From Allobosea sp. 47.2.35 (GTDB lineage Bacteria; Pseudomonadota; Alphaproteobacteria; Rhizobiales; Beijerinckiaceae): a stretch of DNA of 64,000 nucleotides. Each line of letters starts with the position of its first letter. The stretch's first letter is position 1. The notes beneath the pieces are model-generated. The model worked only from the letters and a program-made list of their open reading frames with translations, had not been told where the DNA came from and did not search any database. The stretch covers positions 1 to 64,000 of the forward strand of contig NZ_JANLGI010000002.1 of NCBI RefSeq assembly GCF_024655635.1. The letters run 5' to 3'. A program made the position numbers and the translations under genes. Shown here piece by piece: positions 51,020-58,380 of this stretch.

Positions 51020-52312
51020 ATGAAGCTCGTCAAGAGCCTCCTCCTCGGTTCCGCCGCCGGCATCGCCGCGGTCGCCGGGGCTCAGGCCGCCGACCTTCCC
51101 TCGCGGAAGGCCGCTCCGGTCGAATACGTTCGTGTCTGCTCCGCTTTTGGCGCCGGCTTCTTCTACATCCCGGGCACCGACACCTGCCTTCGTATCGGTG
51201 GTCGTGTCCGCGCTGAGTACACCTTCGGTGAGCGTTGGAACGCTGGCCAGGATTCGTACGGCACCCGCGCTCGCGGCCGTATCTACATCGACGCCCGCAA
51301 CCAGACCGCCTACGGCACGCTGCGCACCTTCGTGCGTTACGACGTGACCACCAGCACGGGTTCGTACGGCTACGGCGGCACCAACGCCGGCGCCAACCGC
51401 TTCTCGGGTGTCAACGGCACGACCAGCGACAGCAGCCTCGGTCTCGATAAGGCCTTCGTGCAGTTCGGCCCGATCACCGCTGGTAAGGCGCAGTCGTTCT
51501 ACGACTTCTACGCCAACGACTACGGCTTCAGCGTCCTCCGCACTTCGGATCGCTCGCCGAACCTGTTGGCCTACACCGCCACCTTCGGCGGCGGCTTCAG
51601 CGCCACGATCTCGCTCGAAGATCCGAAGACGACCGGTCGTCGTCCGTCGACCTTCGCCGCCTATCAGGGCACGACCTATCCTGACGTCGTCGCTTCGCTC
51701 CGCGTCGAGCAGGGCTGGGGCGCTGCTCAGCTGTCGGGCGCCATCGGTGATCGCGGCGCGTACTCGTCGCCCTTCGCTGGCGGCAACGGCGCTAAGAAGG
51801 ACGAGATGGGCTGGGCCATCCAGGCCGGCGTGAAGATCAACCTGCCGATGCTGGCTGCTGGCGACGCCCTGTTCCTGCAGGCCGGTTATGCTGACGGCGC
51901 TCTCGAGTACCTCGGCTGGGGTACCGCTGGTTACGGCCGTCTTCCCGCCTATGCCGTCAACAACTTCGGCCCGAACGCTTTCGGCAACCTGAAGTCGAAC
52001 ACTGGCTACAACCTGGTTGCGGCTCTGCGCCACTACTGGACCCCGGCCATCCGTTCGGACTTCCTGGCTTCGTACTCGGCTCTCCAGACGAACGACGGCG
52101 CGATCCGCTCGGTCGATCCGAAGGAGCTGATCCTCGGCGCCAACCTGGTGTGGTCGCCGGTCTCCGGCCTCGACATCGGTGTCGAAGTCCTCTACTCGCG
52201 CACCGAGTACGGTGTTCGCGTTCCGGACGCCAAGGCCTTCGCCGTCAACGGTCGTACGATCAAGTCGGACGACGCCTGGACCGGCCGTCTGCGCATCCAG
52301 CGCGACTTCTGA
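51020..52312 (+). CDS. Major outer-membrane porin (alphaproteobacterial Omp2b type)
   Basis: 430 aa with a signal peptide (SLLLGSAAGIAAVAGAQA, cut near residue 23). The mature start ADLPSRKAAPVEYVRVCSAFGAGFFYIPGTDTCLRIGGRVRAEY is the signature of rhizobial and Brucella-type porins, and the last residue is the Phe needed for barrel assembly (RLRIQRDF). A 16-strand general-diffusion trimeric porin is expected. Codons ending in T (GCT, CGT, GGT) are more frequent than in neighbouring genes, as expected for a very highly expressed protein. It has its own leader and terminator and is monocistronic. Confidence 0.95.
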   Translation: MKLVKSLLLGSAAGIAAVAGAQAADLPSRKAAPVEYVRVCSAFGAGFFYIPGTDTCLRIGGRVRAEYTFGERWNAGQDSYGTRARGRIYIDARNQTAYGTLRTFVRYDVTTSTGSYGYGGTNAGANRFSGVNGTTSDSSLGLDKAFVQFGPITAGKAQSFYDFYANDYGFSVLRTSDRSPNLLAYTATFGGGFSATISLEDPKTTGRRPSTFAAYQGTTYPDVVASLRVEQGWGAAQLSGAIGDRGAYSSPFAGGNGAKKDEMGWAIQAGVKINLPMLAAGDALFLQAGYADGALEYLGWGTAGYGRLPAYAVNNFGPNAFGNLKSNTGYNLVAALRHYWTPAIRSDFLASYSALQTNDGAIRSVDPKELILGANLVWSPVSGLDIGVEVLYSRTEYGVRVPDAKAFAVNGRTIKSDDAWTGRLRIQRDF

Positions 52313-52334
52313 TCGGTTTCCGATCTCTGGTCAG

Positions 52335-52366
52335 GAAGCCCCGGGGAAACCCGGGGCTTCTTTTTT
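52335..52366 (+). terminator. Rho-independent terminator of the porin gene
   Basis: Perfect 11-bp stem GAAGCCCCGGG (52335-52345) with its complement (52350-52360), a GAAA tetraloop, and six T directly after. It lies 22 bases past the porin stop. Confidence 0.95.
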
Positions 52367-52579
52367 ATGTGGGTTGTTCCGGCTTCGCTGTTGACGGAGG
52401 CCAGCCGCCCGGCCTGATCTGGTTCAGGCGTTCCCGTCACGGTCCCTGGGAATGTGGCTTAGGGCGCCCTTTGAATCGATATCTGCGGATCGCTCGACAA
52501 GCCGTTGAAAAAACAAGGGTGATCGCGATCTTGGGGTACCGCGTCTGGCTTGAGGGCGGCGCGGGCAGGGGGCTTGTGC

Positions 52580-54919
52580 ATGTCTCAACCGGCGCGTTGG
52601 CTTTGGGGGCTGATCCCACTGGGCTTGTTGTGGGGAGCCGGAAATCTCGCGCTTGATTCCGTCATCGAGCGTGATGTCGGCATGCGCGCCGAACAGGCTG
52701 TGGCGGCGGCGGCCGGCACGACGCCGGGCGCCCGGCCGGTCGTGGCTCAGGTCGACGGCCGCGATGTCACGATCGGGGGTGAGGTCCTGTCCTCCGACGG
52801 AGCGAGCAAGGCCATGGCTCGGCTGCACGCCGAGTTCGGCGTGCGCAGGACGCTTGGCGGGCTTTCGCAGGTCGTCGCGCAGAAGCCCTATTCCTGGTTT
52901 GCCAGCCGCCAGTCGGACAGCGTGACGCTCGGCGGTTTCGTGCCGGATCTCGAGACCGCGTCGGCGAATGTGGCCGTTGCCGCCGCAGCTTTGCCCGGCA
53001 TACGGATCGATGATCGTCAGGCCGTTGCCTTTGGTGCTCCGGAAGGCTTCGCGGCCATGGCCGTGGCGATGCTGGCCGAATTGCCGAAGCTCGCTACCGG
53101 CCGGGTCACGCTCGACGATGGCCGCTTCTGCATCGAGGGCAAGGCGGCTAGCTCCGATTCCTTCCTGTCGCTCGAGGCGGCGATGGAGCAGGCGGAACGG
53201 CCGGGTTATCGCGCCGTCAAATGCGACCTCGAGCCGCCGACGGTCGCACCCTACCGCTGGAGCGCCGAACAGGAGGCTGGCACCGGGGTGGTGTTGCGCG
53301 GTTCCTATCCCGACCAGGACGCGCGGGGCCGGATCCTGGCTGTCGCGCGGCAGGCTTTCGGCGCCGGTGCCGCCTTTCGCGATGAGATGAAACCTGCGCT
53401 CGGCGCTCCCCCTGCCTTCTTCGCGAAGGTTGCGCGCGCCCTCGGCGATCTGGCCCGGCTGCGGCAGGGAAAGGCTGAGATTAATGGCGAAAGCTACGCT
53501 TTGGCCGGGAAGGGGCCTGAGACCTACGAGGCGTGCCAAGCGCTGCGCCTGCAGATCGCCCAGCTGGATGGCCCGGATTCGGTTGCCCAGGCCGTGATCG
53601 AGTGTCCGCCGGCGCCGCCACCCGTGCCGGTGGTCGTTCCTCTGCCCGAGGTGCCGGGCCTGGTTCTGCATGATGTGCTGCCGATGCCGCCGAAGCCGGA
53701 AGGCCCGGTGACCTCGCCTGCTCCCGCGGGCCCGCAAGGCGTGCTTCCCGGCTCACCGCCAGGCGCGCCGCTCGCCGCTCCCCGAGCGGTTACGCCGGTG
53801 CCGCTGGAATGGAGCGCGACTCGGGGCGAAAGCGGTCTCCGCCTGACCGGGAAACTCCCGGACGAGTCTGCTCGCGCCGATATTCTCGTCGCCGCGCGCA
53901 GCCGTTTCGGCGAGGCCGCGCTCGATGACCGCATGGCGATCGAGCCGGCGCTTCGGTCCGAGCTCGCTCTGCGGACGACCATCGCCTTTGCCCTCGATGC
54001 TCTGTCGAAGCTCAAGGCAGGTTCGGTGACGATCCGTGACAAGGCTTTTGCGATCGCGGGTGAGGCGGCGGATGCCGCGAGTCTCGCGGCCCTGCAGGAA
54101 CTCCTTTCCCGCAATGCTCCTGCCGGCTTGAGGCTGCCCGACTTGCCCGAGAGCGTCGTCGTGCGGCCCTACGGGCTGTCGCTCTCTGCGGATCGGACCG
54201 GCTTGCGGCTCTCCGGATACCTGCCCGATCAGGCGACACAGGCTGCGTTGCGCGCGTTGATCGCGGATTCGCCGTTGAAGGATCGGCTCGAGGATGTGAC
54301 CACGCTGGTTCCAGGCGCTCCGGCCGGCTTTGCCGAAGCGGCCCGGGCCGTGCTTGCCGATCTGCTGCGCCTCGATCTCGGCTCGGCCTCGGTGGTGGAC
54401 GATCGCATCACCTTGCGGGGCCTGACCTGCCGCGACCTGATCAAGAGCGAAATCGAGACCAGCGCCGCCACCGGCCTGCCGCAGGGCTTCAAGGTCGATG
54501 CGATGGTGGGCCTGCGCCAGACCGGTTGCGTTGTTGATCCACCAGCGAGCTGCCAGAACGATCTCGACGGTTTGACCAGGCGCAATACGGTCCTGTTCGG
54601 CCAGGGAACGTCGGTCGTCGCGCTTGATGCCAAGACCGAGCGCGTCGTCAGTGAGGCGGCTGCCATCCTCAAGAAATGTCCGGGCTCTCCGGTCGTCATC
54701 GAGGGGCACGCCAATCGTGACGGCGAGCGGCGTGGCTTCGACAATGCGGATCTGTCCTTGCGCCGGGCGTTGCGCGTGCGGGACGAACTGGCGCGGCGCG
54801 GCATCGACCCCGCGCAGCTTGCCGTCAAGGGCTATGGCAGCAGCCGGCCGCTCGTGCCGCACGAGGCGTTGGAAGCCCGCGCGATGAACCGCCGCGTGCA
54901 GTTCACCGTGGCGAAGTAG
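52580..54919 (+). CDS. OmpA-family protein with multiple BON-like repeats
   Basis: 779 aa from ATG at 52580, the most likely start because the N-terminal membrane anchor (WLWGLIPLGLLWGAGNLAL) follows at once. After a first BON-like unit (residues about 50-100) come four longer repeats of about 95 residues, starting near residues 103 (SWFASRQSDSVTLGGFVPD), 224 (RWSAEQEAGTGVVLRGSYPD), 409 (EWSATRGESGLRLTGKLPD) and 530 (LSLSADRTGLRLSGYLPD). A Pro-rich linker lies at about 342-400. The C-terminal OmpA domain (about 662-779) has LSLRRALRVRDELARRGI and MNRRVQFTV, but its GHxD-like segment reads EGHANRDG, with Asn where the peptidoglycan-binding Asp is expected. A periplasmic, cell-wall-linked structural role is inferred. 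Confidence 0.87.
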   Translation: MSQPARWLWGLIPLGLLWGAGNLALDSVIERDVGMRAEQAVAAAAGTTPGARPVVAQVDGRDVTIGGEVLSSDGASKAMARLHAEFGVRRTLGGLSQVVAQKPYSWFASRQSDSVTLGGFVPDLETASANVAVAAAALPGIRIDDRQAVAFGAPEGFAAMAVAMLAELPKLATGRVTLDDGRFCIEGKAASSDSFLSLEAAMEQAERPGYRAVKCDLEPPTVAPYRWSAEQEAGTGVVLRGSYPDQDARGRILAVARQAFGAGAAFRDEMKPALGAPPAFFAKVARALGDLARLRQGKAEINGESYALAGKGPETYEACQALRLQIAQLDGPDSVAQAVIECPPAPPPVPVVVPLPEVPGLVLHDVLPMPPKPEGPVTSPAPAGPQGVLPGSPPGAPLAAPRAVTPVPLEWSATRGESGLRLTGKLPDESARADILVAARSRFGEAALDDRMAIEPALRSELALRTTIAFALDALSKLKAGSVTIRDKAFAIAGEAADAASLAALQELLSRNAPAGLRLPDLPESVVVRPYGLSLSADRTGLRLSGYLPDQATQAALRALIADSPLKDRLEDVTTLVPGAPAGFAEAARAVLADLLRLDLGSASVVDDRITLRGLTCRDLIKSEIETSAATGLPQGFKVDAMVGLRQTGCVVDPPASCQNDLDGLTRRNTVLFGQGTSVVALDAKTERVVSEAAAILKKCPGSPVVIEGHANRDGERRGFDNADLSLRRALRVRDELARRGIDPAQLAVKGYGSSRPLVPHEALEARAMNRRVQFTVAK

Positions 54920-54928
54920 GAGGCTGAC

Positions 54929-55696
54929 ATGCTCTATCTCGCCAGCCAGTTCGTCTGGTTCCTGCTTGCCGCCTTCGGTCTCGGCTTCGCCATGGGCTGG
55001 ATCAGCCATGACGGCGGTAAGGCGCGGCTCTGGAGCGGTGCCTGGAGCGTGTTGGCTGCGCTCTGGGGCGTTGGTGCCGTCCTGACCTGGTTTCAGTTCC
55101 TGAACGGCGTGCCGGCAACCTGGGTCGAGACGGCGCTGCTGTTTACGACCGTCTACTGGGCGGGCTGCGTCTGCGCGGGCTTCCTCCGCAAACCGAAGAC
55201 TTCGCAAATGGCCGCCGAGCCCGTGGCGACGCTACAGGCTGCGGTCGTTGCAAGCGCCGCGTCGGTCCTCCCGTCTGTGGCGACTGAGGCCCGATTGCCG
55301 CCTGTCGAAAACGAGGCGGAGTTGCCCGGCCAGCGTCCGGCCGGGCTCGTAGCCGCCCGCGACGACACGCCGGACGACCTCAAGCTGATCAAGGGCATCG
55401 GCCGTCAGAACGAGGGCCGGCTGCACGGTCTCGGCATCTGGCATTTCGAGCAGATCGCTGGTTGGGCGCCGGAGAATGTCGAATGGGTCGGCGGCTATCT
55501 CGCCTTTCCCGGACGCATCGAGCGCGAGGACTGGGTCAGTCAGGCCAAGCTTTTGGCGGCTGGAACCGAGACGGAGTTCGCCAGACGGGCCAAGGCCGGC
55601 GAGGTCGAAACCTCGCGCGACGACGGCACGGCGGGGCAGGGCAATGTCGCCGAGATCGTCGAGGACAAGATCGAGGACAAGCGCCCGAAATCCTGA
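54929..55696 (+). CDS. Membrane protein with C-terminal helix-hairpin-helix-like domain
   Basis: 255 aa, starting nine bases after the OmpA-family gene with AGGAGG as ribosome-binding site, so co-expressed. Three hydrophobic segments fill the first 90 residues (FVWFLLAAFGLGFAMGWI, WSVLAALWGVGAVLTWFQF, ETALLFTTVYWAGCVCAGF). After a variable linker comes DDLKLIKGIGRQNEGRLHGLGIWHFEQIAGWAPENVEWVGGYLAFPGRIEREDWVSQAK, the helix-hairpin-helix type domain (KGIGxxxExxLxxxGI) found in alphaproteobacterial envelope proteins and in 5' nuclease-like folds. Nuclease activity should not be assumed. The pairing with a wall-linked partner suggests an envelope complex. Confidence 0.85.
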   Translation: MLYLASQFVWFLLAAFGLGFAMGWISHDGGKARLWSGAWSVLAALWGVGAVLTWFQFLNGVPATWVETALLFTTVYWAGCVCAGFLRKPKTSQMAAEPVATLQAAVVASAASVLPSVATEARLPPVENEAELPGQRPAGLVAARDDTPDDLKLIKGIGRQNEGRLHGLGIWHFEQIAGWAPENVEWVGGYLAFPGRIEREDWVSQAKLLAAGTETEFARRAKAGEVETSRDDGTAGQGNVAEIVEDKIEDKRPKS

Positions 55697-55702
55697 AGCC
55701 GG

Positions 55703-56593
55703 TCAGCCGGCGCGGCGCTCCGCCCGCGCGACCAGCTTGGCGATCCGCCGGATCATGTCCTTGCTGCCGAGCAGCGGGGCATGACCCTGTCCGGGCGCGG
55801 TATGGGTTTCGCAATCGGGATGGCGTTCCGCCATCTCCTCCAGCGTCTTTTCCGCCAGCAGGTCGGAATTGGCGCCGCGGATCGCCAGCATCGGCACGGT
55901 CTTGAGCGCATCGAAATAGGTCCAGAGCACCGGCAACGGCGCTTCGAGATCGAGCTCCTCCAGCACCTTCATCAAGCGGACATCGTAGTCGGGCTTTAGA
56001 GCGCCGTCGCGGTCGGTCCAGGTGCGGCGCGCCATCATCTCCCATTCGGCGTCGCCGAGGATCGGGAACTGCTGGTCCGACAGGCGTTTCAGGATCTCGG
56101 CGCCTTCCTGGAAGCTGCGCGGCATCGGCAGCTTGCCGACATAGCCGCGGATGCGCAGCAGGCCGCGCGCGTCGATCACCGGGCCGACATCGTTGAAGAC
56201 CACGCCGCGGATCATTGCGGGGCGCGCGGCCCCCAGCGCCATGGTCAAAAGGCCGCCGCGCGAGGTGCCGACGAAGATGGCCTGCTCGATGCCACCGGCG
56301 ACGAGCACCTGGATGAGGTCGTCGAGCTCGACGCGGATATCGTAGTTCTTCCAGTTCTTGTCGTAATCGGACAGGCCCCGGCCGCGATAATCCAGCGCCA
56401 GCACGCGGCGCGGCTTGGCCTCGTCCTGAGACAAGGCAAGCGCTACTTCATGAAAATCGGCTGCGGTGCGGGCGAAGCCGGGCAGGCAGATCACCGGCAG
56501 CGCAGTCGCCGCGAGCGGGCCGTAATCGCGATAATGTAGCTTCAATCCGTCGCTGGCGCTGACGAAGCGGGAGGTGAAACCGGATTCGGGCAT
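55703..56593 (-). CDS. Alpha/beta hydrolase
   Basis: 296 aa from ATG at 56593; upstream in-frame codons look non-coding. The core is intact: PVICLPGFARTAADF (oxyanion region), ALDYRGRGLSDYDKNW, nucleophile elbow GTSRGGLL with Ser, acid region VPMLAIRGANSDLLAEKTLEEM and the catalytic His in GQGHAPLL. No signal peptide. The substrate is unknown, and the neighbour regulators do not suggest one. Convergent with the membrane-protein gene (6 bases). Confidence 0.88.
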   Translation of the reverse strand: MPESGFTSRFVSASDGLKLHYRDYGPLAATALPVICLPGFARTAADFHEVALALSQDEAKPRRVLALDYRGRGLSDYDKNWKNYDIRVELDDLIQVLVAGGIEQAIFVGTSRGGLLTMALGAARPAMIRGVVFNDVGPVIDARGLLRIRGYVGKLPMPRSFQEGAEILKRLSDQQFPILGDAEWEMMARRTWTDRDGALKPDYDVRLMKVLEELDLEAPLPVLWTYFDALKTVPMLAIRGANSDLLAEKTLEEMAERHPDCETHTAPGQGHAPLLGSKDMIRRIAKLVARAERRAG

Positions 56594-56664
56594 CAGGGGA
56601 CTCAAAGGGTGCCGGGGGACGCACCTAACCATGGCATCGACGCCTGCGGAAGCCGGCTTTCGGC

Positions 56665-57090
56665 TCAGGAAGCGCCCCAGTGGCGTAGCTTGGCCAAGCA
56701 AAGGTTGAACTGGGTGAGTTCCTCCGGCGTCAACACCGACAGGAAATCGCGCTCCATTTCCTCGCCGAGGCTGTCGGCGGTCTCGCGGATGGCTTTGCCC
56801 TGCGCCGTGAGATGCAAGGCGACGCGCCGCGCATCGGTGCTTTCCAGCTCGCGTTGGACGAGGCCGGCATTGACCAGCTTACGCAGGTGCTTCGAGACCA
56901 GCGTTTGCTCGATGAAGGTCGCCTCCGACAGCCGCCGGGACGAGAGCCCCGGCTGGTCGCCGATGGCACGCAGCACCCGCAGCTCGCGGATATTGAGCCC
57001 GAACCGGTCCTTGTAGACCTGCGAGGCCTTCGCGATCGCGGTCTGGCTCAACTGGTCGAGCCGGAAGGTCAGGAATGGGTCGCGGGCCAT
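56665..57090 (-). CDS. MarR family transcriptional regulator downstream of an M20 gene
   Basis: 141 aa. The winged helix is clear: IGDQPGLSSRRLSEATFIEQTLVSKHLRKLVNAGLVQRELESTDARRVALHLTAQGKAI. It begins 45 bases after the M20 amidohydrolase gene on the same strand and is probably in the same transcript. The palindrome at 58318-58336, upstream of the M20 gene, is a plausible operator, which would make the circuit autoregulated. Confidence 0.9.
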   Translation of the reverse strand: MARDPFLTFRLDQLSQTAIAKASQVYKDRFGLNIRELRVLRAIGDQPGLSSRRLSEATFIEQTLVSKHLRKLVNAGLVQRELESTDARRVALHLTAQGKAIRETADSLGEEMERDFLSVLTPEELTQFNLCLAKLRHWGAS

Positions 57091-57135
57091 CTTGCTCCCC
57101 TGCTCAGCGTTGCGTGCTCCGGATCGCGGCGGCGG

Positions 57136-58290
57136 TCATGCGTTGGCTCCGGTCTGGCGCTCGACGAGGCGGCACAGGATGCTGGCGCCGATGGGCAGCA
57201 GGCGGTCGTCGAAATCGAAGGTGGGATGGTGGCACATCGCGCCGGGCTGGCCGAGGAAGATATAGGCGCCCGGCCATTGCCGCAGCATCAGCGCGAAATC
57301 GTCGGAGAAGGGCAGGGGCTTCAGATCGGTCTGCACATTGGCTTCGCCGAGAACCTGCCCTGCCGCTGTGGCCGCAGCAGCAGCAGCGCGGGGATCGTTG
57401 AGACAGGGCGGGCAACTCGCCTTCTTCGTGCAGGTGATCGTGCAGTTCGACATCATCGCGAAGCCCCGGCAGGCGGCATCGAGCTTGTCGATGATGCGGG
57501 CCTCGGTCTCGGGATTGTAGGTGCGGATCGTGCCGCTGAGCTCGGCCGAATCCGGGATGATGTTCGAGGCGGTGCCGGCGACGAGCTTGCCGAGGCTGAT
57601 CACGGCCGGCTGCATCGGATCGACATGGCGGCCGACGATGGAAGAGATCTCGATCGCAAGCCGCGCCGCGACCTGCAGCGGGTCGTCGGTTGTATGGGGC
57701 GCCGCGCCGTGGCCGCCCTTGCCCTTGATCGTGATCTCGAACACGGTCGTGCCGCTCAGCGTCGGGCCGGGCCGTACCGCGGCGGTGCCCTCCTCATAGA
57801 GCGGGATGGTGTGGAGCGCGTAGACCTCCGAGCAGGGGAAGCGCTCGAACAGCCCGTCCGCGATCATCCGCTCGGCGCCCTGACCGATCTCTTCGGCTGG
57901 CTGGAAGATCAGATGCACCTTGCCGCGCTTGGGCGGATTGGCGGCGAGATGGCGCGCCGCGGCGAGGAGCATCACGGTGTGGCCGTCATGGCCGCAGCCA
58001 TGGAACTGGTTCTTCGTGGTCGAGCGGTAGTCGAGCCCGGCATCCTCCTCCATCGGCAGCGCGTCCATGTCGGCGCGCAGGCCGATGGTCGGCCCTTCAG
58101 CGGCGCCCTTGACGACTCCGACAAGCCCGGTGCCGCCAAGCCCGCGATGCACCTCGATGCCGAAGGAGGCGAGCGTCCTGGCGACGAAATCCGAGGTTCG
58201 GAATTCCTGGAAGGCGATTTCGGGATGGGCGTGAAGGTCGCGGCGCCAAGCCTCAAGCGTGGGCGCGAAATCGGCAATGTCCTGCAGCAT
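57136..58290 (-). CDS. M20 family amidohydrolase (hippurate/IAA-amino-acid hydrolase type)
   Basis: 384 aa. Metal-dependent hydrolase of N-acyl amino acids. Motifs in order: RRDLHAHPEIAFQEFRTSDFVA, IGLRADMDALPM (Asp ligand), GCGHDGHTVMLLAAARHL (His ligands), FQPAEEIGQGAERMI (Glu base and ligand), the HAAR-like dimerisation segment (IKGKGGHGAAPHTTDDPL) and CHHPTFDFDDRLLPIGASIL at the end. AGCGGAGG precedes the ATG. Paired with a MarR regulator, suggesting inducible use of an acylated or aromatic amide. Confidence 0.92.
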   Translation of the reverse strand: MLQDIADFAPTLEAWRRDLHAHPEIAFQEFRTSDFVARTLASFGIEVHRGLGGTGLVGVVKGAAEGPTIGLRADMDALPMEEDAGLDYRSTTKNQFHGCGHDGHTVMLLAAARHLAANPPKRGKVHLIFQPAEEIGQGAERMIADGLFERFPCSEVYALHTIPLYEEGTAAVRPGPTLSGTTVFEITIKGKGGHGAAPHTTDDPLQVAARLAIEISSIVGRHVDPMQPAVISLGKLVAGTASNIIPDSAELSGTIRTYNPETEARIIDKLDAACRGFAMMSNCTITCTKKASCPPCLNDPRAAAAAATAAGQVLGEANVQTDLKPLPFSDDFALMLRQWPGAYIFLGQPGAMCHHPTFDFDDRLLPIGASILCRLVERQTGANA

Positions 58291-58317
58291 CGAAATTCCT
58301 CCGCTGCCCGGCAGAGG

Positions 58318-58336
58318 TAATTGAAAGTTTCAAATA
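58318..58336. promoter_or_regulatory. Palindromic operator candidate upstream of the M20/MarR unit
   Basis: The 13 bases TTGAAAGTTTCAA (58321-58333) form a perfect palindrome around a central G. The flanks extend it to 19 bases with one mismatched pair. It lies 28-46 bases upstream of the M20 start and is the only symmetrical site in the 90-bp region. Size and symmetry fit MarR-type operators. Confidence 0.5.
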
Positions 58337-58380
58337 TTGCAATCAGCAGGGAAGATCGTTGCTGGCGGGGCTGAGAACCC

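Noticed and set aside
49991..52033. A 680-codon minus-strand frame spanning the end of tamB, the leader and the porin gene
   Set aside because: It crosses two unrelated, well-supported genes and a non-coding leader, and its composition is shadow-like.
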